Assembly (NCBI RefSeq): GCF_901933205.1
Contig: NC_044572.1
Location: 29,412,501 to 29,476,500 of the forward strand
Length of the DNA stretch: 64,000 nucleotides
Origin: Camarhynchus parvulus
Taxonomy: Eukaryota; Chordata; Aves; Passeriformes; Thraupidae
Reading direction: 5' to 3'
Numbering within the stretch: the first letter of the stretch is position 1; each line of letters opens with the position of its first letter. The notes below the pieces were generated by a model that was given only the letters and a program-made list of their open reading frames with translations, ran no database searches and was not told where the DNA came from. Shown here in pieces: positions 54,202 to 64,000 of this stretch. The translations under genes and the position numbers were made by a program.

Positions 54202-54508
54202 CTGGCTTGAATCTCTGAAGATGTAAAAGCAGAAGTCCCTGGTAACTTTACAACCTTGCACACACTTCAATGAACATGAGCCTATCGCAAGCCAGTGTCT
54301 TTTCAGAAGGTATTTGGAACATGACCCAAGGCAGAAGGCCAATTTTTTTTTTTTGCATTGAAGTATTACAATACGTGACACTTAAGCTTTCCTGAACATT
54401 TAAAAATTCCTTTAGTGCATCATTTGATTTAACTCCAACAATTTTATTAAGTAACACACTAGCATTTTTGACCACCATATTATCCAGCAAAAAGGAAATA
54501 AAAAATTT
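54202..54508 (-). CDS. Long internal coding exon with one-base frame disruption
   Basis: The acceptor is excellent (pyrimidine-rich ...cttacttttccaacag) and the donor is consensus (CAG|gtgagc). Both flanking exons require phase 0 in and phase 0 out, but the exon is 307 nt, one base too long. The entry frame is open for about 50 codons (includes NASVLLNKIVGVKSNDALKE) up to a run of 12 A on the minus strand (plus 54343-54354). Past the run this frame hits a stop at about 54248. The frame one base away stays open to the donor and ends FCFYIFRDSSQ in the phase the next exon needs. With 11 A the exon would be exactly 102 codons. Likely causes are a homopolymer error or a real frameshift allele; see findings. 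Several Cys lie in the second half. Not recognised. Confidence 0.6.
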
Positions 54509-56950
54509 CTGTTGGAAAAGTAAGCACAACTGCTTAGGTAGAAGCTTCAATAAATCATCATTTAACTAAAATTAATTATTACTCTATTTGCCATTTAATA
54601 TCCTATGCAATAGTACATTTTTCAAATTATAATTAATATTAATCCATGGTATCAGCTACATTAGAGAGCAAAAATTACCTAAAAGTACCACCTTGGTAAA
54701 AAGTGATTCTCATATAATGTTTCAGTGTTTAAATAGAAATGAGTATATGGATTTGCTTAACTACTTCTGGTCCTAGTAAAAACTAATATTCTTTAATTTT
54801 TTTTAGTTACCAGATGCCCTGTACTGAATTTTCAACTTTATTCAACATCCACTTCCATAAAATCAAAAACTAATACCAGGACATTCGGAACCTGCAAATT
54901 TATTTAAATTATATCAGAATTTAAAATCACAATTAACAGCAATGCCACAGATGGACAATACAATCATTAAGAAATTGGTGAATTTTTACTAGTGAAATGT
55001 TAGTTCTTTTTCTATTTGAAAACAACCAAATTTTTTTATATCCTACTCATGGATAATTATCCAGTCACAAAAATGACACACAACTTTATCCAGCTGATTC
55101 CATTTCATGTGACAGCAGCACTTTGTCTCTAAAGAAACAGGAGTACATGACTCCCAGTCACAGAAGAAAATACCTTCAGCGCCCATTTAGGTTTGTTTGC
55201 TTTAAAAGAAAGGGCTAAACAACAAATTTAAGGAAAGACTCAAGCTATGTCTTTCACAGTATGATATCTTTGACAAAACATTCATTCATTAGTCATACTA
55301 TTTACAGTAACACTGACAAAAGTACTGTTAAAGTACTTCACAAGAAACAGCTGTACCCTTAAAAAACTTTTAGAAATTATTTTCTTTAACTTATTAGTTA
55401 AATTTATAGGTCTTTTTTTCCCTCTGCTGTTAATATTATCATGTTATTAGACCCTCTCTCAGAAATCCTTCTAAGAAAATTTCTTTTTAGTTCTTCTTTA
55501 AGGACATATGTAGAAGTTAACAAATATCCCACAAATAAATATGGTTGCTACAGAGAACTGGAGTGTCAAAAGTATCTAAAATGTTAAAATAGTGGTCCCA
55601 GATAATAGGTACTCAACAGAATGATTCCTAGTTGGTCTCTTATTTAGATCAATTACCTTCCAATTATCCCTTTGAAAAGCTTTCAGTGCAGTACACCTAC
55701 GTTGCTTAAAATAATTATTTTGCACAAAATCAAATCTCTCTCACACAAGGCACTGTGCTTCATTGGAGAACAAATAGGCTTGTGTATATATTCTTTCTAA
55801 GGCTTGAAATTCTGTATATTGGTAAACTTAAAAATTAACCCTGAGATTTTACTGTTTAAAAGCATAGGGATAAGTGATGTCCTCCTACTAACAGCAGAAT
55901 AGTTTACACAGAGATAAAAAGAGATATAGCAACGCATCTGGTGTCAGTGAAAAGGAGACACACTTCTGCCCTATCATACAGCTATTCAGACTTATTCAGA
56001 TCTGCTAAATTTTTTTCACTTTTAGATGTAGACAATTAATAGATATAAAGCAAGATTCCATGCTAAATACAGTTCTTCCTGTACAAAAACTTTCAGTGCA
56101 ATGTCAAATGACATTTCCAGATATAAGACAGCAATACAGGTTCACAGGGAAACATATCCTTCTAATAATTAACACACCATGCAGAAGATCAACAGACATG
56201 AATAAAGCCATTGCAGAAGTAACATTATGCAAATCAGAAAACCTGAATTTTTGAACAGTTATTCCCTGTCTATTCCTCTGGGTAACGAGAACATGTGATA
56301 TCATCACATAAGATATAATTAAGAATCACCCCAACACCAGTCTAAGCAATTACCAAATATTAATCACCTTTGGAAAATAGAAATATGATAGCTCTATTAG
56401 AAAGAATAATGAAAAAGAAAAAGATAGTTAAATGCCAGTAGAACATTCCATCAATATCCCAAAGCAAAGACTCCTATGAGCATTCACTGTGAGGGAAATG
56501 TACCCCTATTGCTCTACAAAACGGCTAATTAATTCGATTTTGCATTCACAGCTCTGCAGGAAAACAACCTACTCTAATTGGTTCATACTCCAAGTCAGAC
56601 TTCAAAGTAACAAAAGCATTTCCTCTGTAACATATTTGTAACAACTTGGGTTTACTGAATTGAAAAAATCTAAAGAAAATTGCCTCTCTGTTGTCTGCAT
56701 TCAATTTCTCCTCTAATCTAATAGAGACATTTTAAGTGGATCTGTAAGATGCCCCTCTACAGCATAACTGGGCAGAAGATGCTTCTTTCTTGGTAGTTTC
56801 CACACCTGATGTTAATCCCTTGTGATAAATACTACAGTGACACAGGAAGTCTCAGTTCCTGTTTTCATTATTAAAACCATTTCTTAGGAGTAGTGACAAC
56901 CAGAAACATTAAATTAATCAGACAGTTGAGAGCCATAGAGTTATACTTAC

Positions 56951-57048
56951 TTTTATTTGGCTTTTCAGAGATTCAGGAAGGAGAAAACCTACTTGTGCAA
57001 GAGTTTCCTTCACACTGGTGATAACACAAACTTGTTGTGATAGGTTGT
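56951..57048 (-). CDS. Internal coding exon, unrecognised gene (98 nt)
   Basis: Strong splice signals on the minus strand: acceptor ...cttaatcacag and donor AAA|gtaagt. Only one of three frames is useful; it starts with the last two bases of a codon and ends at a codon boundary. It encodes NLSQQVCVITSVKETLAQVG followed by FLLPESLKSQIK. This looks like an amphipathic helix, a short turn, then a second helix, without motifs I can assign. The downstream partner is exon 54202-54508, which begins in the matching phase 0. The product is not recognised. Confidence 0.7.
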
Positions 57049-57444
57049 CTGTGATTAAGAAAAAAACCTTACATTCCATGCAATAATAAATTAATCCAAA
57101 TTACTAATCTGCTAAACATTCACAATGTTCAATCCACATATTGTTGTTTCTTGACAGAATATTTTCAACAGCTGTAAATTTAAAGGCTACAAGCTACAGT
57201 TAATGTAACTACGTAATTTATATAATATACATCTCGAAATTCAAATTATATTTTATATTATTTTGTACAACATGAAACCATTACATTAGACCTGCCCTCA
57301 AAGCCCATTTAAATGTATTAAAAGGTATTTGTTCAGGTCCACATAGACACTAGATGACAACCAAGAAAACTTTTTGAAAATTTTATCCCTCTTATCACTT
57401 CAACAGATAACTAAATGCAGTGTCAGAAATATTGAGTAAATAAA

Positions 57445-57454
57445 GGGGGGGGGG
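57445..57454 (+). repeat. G10 homopolymer
   Basis: Ten consecutive G within an A-rich intron; error-prone for length calling. Confidence 0.9.
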
Positions 57455-59784
57455 AGGAAGAAAAAACAAAAAACAGGAGATAACATAAGTCCTATTCTCA
57501 ACAATATATACTAAAAAGTTGCCAAAAAATGAATTAATGATACTGTTTAATGAGACAGCAGATGTAACTGTTCACCTAAATAGCAAAGAAATTGCAAAGT
57601 TGTGACAAATATCTTGGCCTGGGGAATTTCCTAGATCTTTTACTAGGGGCAAAATACAGTATTTTGTTCCTATGAGGAACAGCAGTTTCAAGTTATTGCC
57701 TGATTAGTTCCACAAAGCCAGTATTTCACAAAATTAGTAATTTCTCTTGTTATTGACATCAGGTTTTAGATTCAGTGAACATTTTCCTTTCTTTAAGCCA
57801 ACAAATCAAAATTCAAGTCTGAAACTCTCAAGTCTATTTAAGGCCTTTATCCTTTAGATGCTGAATTAACACACAGAACAAACCACAAGACTCCCAATAC
57901 TTTTGGGATAGCTATTCCATAAGTGACTAGAAATTTCATACATGTAAAGTCTAATTATTTTTAAAGCAGACTTCAATGAAACTCCAGAGACAGAAATATA
58001 CCAAACACCACCACAAAATAAATTAGGAGTGAAGGACAAGAAAAATTATAAAAATATGGGGTAACTGGTCTTCAAACAAATCTGGATATAAACAATATGT
58101 ATTTGCTGCATATGGAAAGTTATTTCTATAATTACATACCACACAATAAGTTCAATCAGATGCATAACCTCAATAGAAACATCTCACTTTCTATTGTAAA
58201 CTCACAGACTTCTTTATAAAAGTAGACATGAAGACCTGAAATTTAATTTTAAAGCTGCTGTAAAGTTAACACTATTGGAAAGTGACTTGTGATTTTTAAG
58301 CAATTTTCTGTGACCAGGAAAAGTGATTTAACCGCTGATAATTCCAATGGATAATTAGAATGATTTTTTGAATCATGGATATTTATTATGTTCAATATTT
58401 ACAATGTGACAACAAAAATACTGGTGGCAACTGAGTTTGTATTAAGTTAGCAAGAAGGGGAGGGAGGAAGAAGGGGAGAGAACAATAAACATCTGCTTAT
58501 AAACCATCACAACCAGATGGAAGTGAAAATTAAAAAAATGCATGGCCAGTTCTCACAGGATTGGAAATCAGAGGATACCACAACTGTGGGAGAAATTATC
58601 TTCCCATAGATTCACTGGGCAAAAAAAGTACACTGAACATGCATCACAGTTGGCTTCTACTTAATAGAGAATAACTTTACAGTCTGAAAAATGGGAAACC
58701 ATATTGAATTAATTTCTTATCAGCAGAAAGAAACTAATGGGTAGATTGAAATCAGAGCAAGAGCCACTTGAATTTAGTACCGTACACAAAGTGCAGATAC
58801 AAAATAGATATACATAATAAACCAGACTAGCATATCAGATTTCAAGAACTCAGACTCCATTGAACTAAGTAATTTAATGAAGAAGGTCAGATTGGAGCTA
58901 TTACAAAAATTCACATGTGGAAGAAGGCTGTGGAATCCAAGAAGGCACCATAACTTAGGCTCAAACAGTTATTTTTAAAAAGAAGTCTGTAATCAACAGC
59001 AAGTGTCAGAAGTATTCTCACAAAAGACTGCTCAAAGGCTGCAGCTATAAAAACCCATCTCACTACTCTCTCCAGCCCTCTTAGATCTCTAATTTCCTGT
59101 AATATAAATGAGAAAGGAGAGGCAATTACAAAAAAGCAACTAAGATTTGCAGGCTGGGTTTAATAAAGAAGAGAGAACAAACAATGACGTGTGGAAAACT
59201 GTATTTTTTATCCAGAGAAGAAACAAAACATTACAAGGGGAAAGCATGTTAATAAAGTAGGAGAATCTTAAAGTAATGATAATACAAACATTGAAAAAAT
59301 GATCAAGGAAATGAGTGAAGGAAGTCTGAAAAATCATCTTCTCTAAAATCATCATAGTAAAGCAACAGTTCTGTTCTAGTTGAAGTTTGAAACTGAAGTG
59401 CCATTTAAATCCAAAGTATTTCAAGTGGTCCAAAAAGATCCATATGTTAATTTAGACTGCACCTTTGCTGCATTGTGGAAAGGAAGACTGAGTGGAGCTT
59501 CCCTCCCCAGGACTGCCTGTGTCCCACTTCTGCTAAGATGATGGAGCTCTGTCTCTCAGTAGTCACGCTGAACCCAGTGAGCGCAGCTGGAGTGCTGGCT
59601 CGTAACTCCAGGGATTCCATGGGCTTTGCTGCCTGCCAGTGAAACTCACTGTGTGCAGCATTTCATTCCTGGTTTTCAGAATTCTGTTTGGGTGAATGAA
59701 ATAGCCATTCTGGAAAGCCATGACATAGCCATGTCACAAAGAATTTTAATACTCATCTAAAAACATTTTGTTTCCCATTGGACC

Positions 59785-60030
59785 TCTGGATAATTGAGGC
59801 TGGAAGGGACATCAGGAGGTCCCTCATTCAAACACCTTCTCAAAGCAGGATCACCCACGAGGTCAGGCCTGGTCATTCAGCCCTTTACTGCTCTGCCATA
59901 CAATCTCTCCAGGCAACCTGTTCACTGCTTGATTGTCTGTCAAGAGTGAAAGAGGTTATTCCTTTTAACAAGTTGCAACTTCCCTTGATTGAGTTTTTGT
60001 TTCCTTCTGTTCTCCCACAATGAACCACAG
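59785..60030 (-). mobile_element. CR1 LINE 3' fragment (diverged)
   Basis: 'tgaggctggaagggacatca', 'ggaggtccctcattcaaaca', 'tctccaggcaacctgttcac' and 'acaagttgcaacttcccttg' match a reverse-oriented CR1 3' region of an older subfamily. Confidence 0.75.
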
Positions 60031-60651
60031 TTCTATTTAATTACTTTCTGCCATAATTTCTTTTTCATCTGCATAACAATTTTTTTGGTTGTTTCCTCAC
60101 TATTACATTACATATCAAACTCCCTACCTTGCTTTGGCTTCCTCTACTTATTTAAGCTTACTGTTTCCCTGGAAAATTCCTCTTGCCAACACACATCACC
60201 CATTTACTGCCAGCTTCATTCCAGCTGTACCTGATAATGGAGTAGTGTTCCGTATTCACATGGATCACATTTGATCCCTTCCAATACTTTTAACATACAC
60301 TCAGAGCATATTTTTTGCATTAAATAAAAAATAGTTTAAACTTTGCACAGTCAATTTTAAACATTAAATTTTCCTATCAGGAGTTTTCTCCAATTAAGCT
60401 AAATTTGATACAAGATCTCAGAATTTATTCCATCAAACATTTTTCTATATCAGAAAACCTAATTTCCAATTTCTTCACACCCTCCTTTGATATGCTGAAA
60501 GCTTTAGATCACATTATTATGCAGCAACACCTGCCACAGTCTTTATCCTAGAATCATACCCAATTATAAATTAAAATGTGTTCCTGTTTATGGAACTACT
60601 GTAGTTAGATGGTGTATTAAGTGTACTCTGATGGAAGACTTAGAAGTTTAC

Positions 60652-60692
60652 CTTGAAGAGCATGCCACAAACAAGCAGCAATTAAAATAATA
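60652..60692 (-). CDS. Internal coding exon, unrecognised gene (41 nt)
   Basis: Most upstream exon I can link to the gene with some confidence. On the minus strand an acceptor ending ...caaacaaag is followed by 41 nt and a good donor (CAAG|gtaaac). Read with one leading base it gives IILIAACLWHALQ and leaves one base, G. That G plus the first two bases of exon 56951-57048 (AC) makes an Asp codon, so the proteins join as ...WHALQ-D-NLSQQ... The residues resemble one hydrophobic helix turn pattern. Doubts: the exon is short, the polypyrimidine tract is only moderate, and no homology was recognised. It needs an upstream exon ending with two bases of a codon. Confidence 0.5.
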
Positions 60693-62694
60693 CTTTGTTT
60701 GAATAAAGATAATAAATATCATATCCTAGAGAATTAATACCATAAGAAAAAAAAATGCATCTGAATGGTAAATAGGTTTTAGCCTACAGACATAATTTTT
60801 TTTCTCTTAATTGCATATATATGTGTGTATATACACTTGTTTTTGGAAACATGCTTGTACCACACCATTCTTAGTTTGCTATTACAATTCCTATTATTTT
60901 GGAAGCACATCCTAATCATCAAAATGCTTTTGAAGTTTGCAGTGAATTCCAAGCAGTAAATTAATTTATCAGAATTCCATTTGCACTTTCTACATAGCAA
61001 TGGCTTGACTTGTTGGGAAATTCAGTATGGTTTCCTCTGGCATCTTTAGAAACATGTTTGTTACGAGATTCTACTACTGTAAATATAAGAAAAATTAAAT
61101 AAATACTGCCAAGCATTCATTCATGCTTAACAGAATAGATGAAATTGTTATTTGAATAATACAGGTAACCAAAATATCTAACAATTTTTTTGTTGTTTTT
61201 GTTTACCCATTCCCCATGTCTCTGCAGCCACAAAAACTAAAAATCAAACTTGACACCGACCCTACCAATATTAGTACAGAGGAAAGAAAGGAACGTTTGT
61301 GGTAGAAGGCAAGAAAAGAGGGTTGTTTTCACCTGACAGTAGCTATTCCAAGGAGTATTCCCCACCTGCCAGTCTATTTCTTTGGCTCAGAGCTGAGAAC
61401 AGCCATTTGTTCATGAGCATGCTCATGAAAATGCAGATAAGATCTCTGTCTTTGCTAAACAAGGCTTATCTCAATTTTTATTTTTATAAACAGTCACATG
61501 GTTTCTTCACAGAACACAAGTCAAAATATGTAGCTCACAACAGCCATAAACAGTTTGAAGGCATTACAATATTTTTCTCAGCAAAAAACTTGCAAAAATC
61601 ATCATTTTATCTGCATCAACAGACACCTCTTCAGCCAAATGTGAGGACAAATTATCCAATCTACAAATGCATGCTCTTGGGAAAAAGTAATTTATAAAGT
61701 AAGGCCCTTGTGAAAAGAAAAACAAGGAGGAGGACAGAGAGTCAAACTCTAAGTTACAAACTTCTGAGAAGCACCATTTAAAGTTTACATGTTGGAACTA
61801 GAGCTCAAAGTTATCTACCTCGAGGGCAGTAATCCTAATGGAATTTTTTAGGATGTTTTGTATTAACCTGATCTTAACTACATTTCTAGATGAGTCACCC
61901 TTATTGTAAGACAATGTTTTCTTACTTCAAGACTATTAAAAATAGGCGTGTACCACGTTGTCTGCATACTCTACAAGTTTATACCTGCTTAACTAAAGAA
62001 AAGCATTAAATTTGCTTTTTACAAAAGCTAAAAAGGGAATTGAGGAAGTCAGGAAACTAAAAAGAAATGTTTTAAGAAAACAGTCTCAAAAGAAAAATAA
62101 CTCATTTGTCTATTTACATCAGTGAAATGTTTGTGTTGCCTTGAATAAGAATGATATACATGCATATAATATCTAAGGTAAAACAAATGCATGTAGGGAT
62201 GTATGTTTTTCTTACTTCTACCTGAGTCAAGTTTAGCAAGGGAGAATTTGTTGAATTCCTGAAGAAAACCAAAATTTTTGATCATTAATAAACTGCAGAT
62301 GACATAAAATTTGGAACTGTAGTCACAAAATTAAATGTGTACACTCAGAAGTTCTTCATCACTACTGAACTCATCCAGAGATAAAAATGTGTATCCAGCA
62401 CAGTAAACAGGTAACTTAATAATAAACATATTAGCTGGGAAGACTGAAACAGCAGTGGGGAGCAGTGTGAGGCCAGAGCCCTTAGTACCCAGCACCCTCC
62501 CAGCCCATGCATTCAGCTTCTGGGACATCTCTAGAGGACCTTGACAGCATGCAAGGCAGCATTTAGAGAGCTGGTATCTTGCAACTCCACTTGACAGTCA
62601 TGTAGGACATCCCCCTGGAGGCACTTACATGGCACAAAAAGTGATAAGCAAGAGCACATCAGTTACACAAGAGCATGTAGTGATAGGGCAAGTA

Positions 62695-62968
62695 GGAATG
62701 GCTTCAAACCGAGATTAGATTAGATTCAGATTAGATATTAGGAAGAAATTCTTTACTGTGAGGCTGGTGAGGCACTGGAACAGGTTGACCAGAGACGTTG
62801 TGGATGTCCCATTCTTGGAAGTGTTCAATGCCAGGTTGGATGGGGCTCTGAGCAACCCAGTCTAGTGCAAGGTGCCCCTGCTGATGGCCATGGACTTGAA
62901 ACTAGATGGTCTTCAAGGTCTTTTCCAACTCAGGCCATTCTATGATTCCATGATTCTACAATATAACA
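62695..62968 (+). mobile_element. CR1 LINE 3' fragment
   Basis: 'ttaggaagaaattctttact', 'aggcactggaacaggttgac', 'tggatggggctctgagcaac' and the diagnostic end 'cattctatgattccatgatt' identify the 3' end of a plus-oriented CR1. It is preceded by a short GATTA-type repeat at 62711-62735. Confidence 0.88.
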
Positions 62969-63846
62969 TCATGTAGTGGGTTCTGAACTCTCAAGAAAAG
63001 CAGACACTGTGATATAATCAATTACCCAGCTTCTAAGAAAGGCCTAACTGAGCATGCCTAGGCTTGTGGGATGGTTGCCATTCTCTAAGGTGACCTGTCC
63101 TTGAAGGTCTCCCTTAGGTGCAGCACAACACAGCAGAACAGAGCTAATAAGATTTCTTCTGTAAAACTAACAACCATAAGACAAAACGATGCCATACAGG
63201 GGTATATCAGGATGCTGCCCCAAAGGACAAAAATATATTCTCCCCTTAAATATGCTTTAAGTGCGGAATGAACTGTGCATAAATCATCTGCCTAATATTA
63301 ATTTACATGGTTTAACTGTCCACTACCAAAATAATTCATGCTATAGTCACCTGAAGGTCTGAAATTTTAAGCCTTTTGGAAGGGCACAAAATAGATAAGG
63401 CACAACTTTCAAACTGCTGTCTTGGAGGACTAACAGTGCCAATTCAAAACCCCATTAAAGATAATTAATGATGTAAGATAACTCTGTTATGCAGTGTCCT
63501 AATTTGCTATGAAGGATTCATTATACTACTTGCATAATGAGCAAAGAACATGTACAGCTTCTGCTTCCTGAACTCATGCAATGCAGCAAGAAGCAAATCT
63601 AAACTTCAACAATCTTAAAGTACAGATTGTCATAGACACCTCCATAATAAGACTACTGTGGTAACTGAAGCAAATATATTGCATGCTGCCACAGCAAAGG
63701 GACATTAGATAAGTAAAGGGATTAGCCTGATTGACTGCCATGAAGGTCTTAATTTTTACTTTAAACTACACAAGCTTTTTATCATAAGCATTAGCTGAAA
63801 AAGATTGTACTGGCTTTAAGGAAGAAAAAAAAAGGTGGTAACATGA

Positions 63847-63847
63847 C

Positions 63848-63906
<59 letters not shown>

Positions 63907-63920
63907 TAGATATAGATATA
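63847..63920. repeat. Compound (GATA)n(GACA)n microsatellite
   Basis: About ten GATA units followed by about five GACA units, then imperfect GATATA. Seen directly; GATA/GACA compound repeats are well known in vertebrates. Confidence 0.95.
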
Positions 63921-64000
63921 AAAAACTAATGTAACAACTTATCTCCTTTAAAGACCTATGAGATTACTGAAGCCCTTGTATACACAGGAGCATGGAAATT

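Larger units (their letters stand above)
57049..60651 (-). other. Intron
   Basis: About 3.6 kb between exons 60652-60692 and 56951-57048. Apart from a G10 run at 57445-57454 and a CR1 piece at 59.8 kb, I see only unique A+T-rich sequence. Confidence 0.5.
60693..64000. other. Upstream intron or 5' flank
   Basis: No confident exon. Candidate pieces at 61819-61834 and 62222-62258 are discussed as findings. The stretch also holds a CR1 3' fragment at 62.7 kb and a GATA/GACA microsatellite near the end. No CpG island or promoter of the gene is visible, so its 5' end is probably beyond the window. Confidence 0.4.

Noticed and set aside
63345..63450. Minus-strand exon-like stretch ending TTCAG|gtgact
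   Set aside because: Two competing frames are both open and protein-like, acceptors are poor, and phases do not lead cleanly to the downstream exons.

Overview
The window looks like bird nuclear DNA. It is A+T-rich and dominated by introns. About a dozen fragments carry the hallmarks of avian CR1 LINEs: 3' ends made of ATTCTATG-type repeats, the mirror start 'tagaatcacagaatca', and decayed pieces of the CR1 reverse-transcriptase ORF. One solo LTR looks like those of avian ERVK/alpharetrovirus-type elements. No bacterial, organellar or free viral genes, CRISPR arrays or rRNA are visible. The species cannot be named from the sequence.

One protein-coding gene is supported. It lies on the minus strand and enters from the high-coordinate side, with its 5' part outside the window or unresolved. 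Exons, in transcription order: 60652-60692, 56951-57048, 54202-54508, 52928-53017, 52093-52185, 47828-47956, then with less certainty 24030-24085 and 21408-21444, and a terminal coding exon 6246-6350 ending in TAA. Splice phases are compatible throughout, apart from one extra base in a 12-base homopolymer in exon 54202-54508. Together they would encode about 317 C-terminal residues. I do not recognise the protein. It shows no signal peptide, and most of it looks like helical, cytosolic or nuclear sequence. The exons from 47.8 to 60.7 kb sit fairly close together; the last ones are separated by introns of about 24, 2.6 and 15 kb, where most repeats lie.

Region by region: 1-6245 is 3' flank and possible 3' UTR with no recognisable gene. 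6.35-21.4 kb is intron with two CR1 copies, an A39 run, one further CR1 and G+C-richer patches. 24-47.8 kb is the longest intron, holding a 47-base perfect palindrome, several CR1 copies, the solo LTR, an ancient CR1 reverse-transcriptase fragment, a G-tract and a GT repeat. 48-60 kb is the exon cluster with three CR1 insertions. 60.7-64 kb is an upstream intron with weak candidate exons, a CR1 and a GATA/GACA microsatellite.

I found no unprecedented system. The best leads are the frame-disrupting homopolymer, the palindrome, the folded LTR core and the identity of the unrecognised gene.
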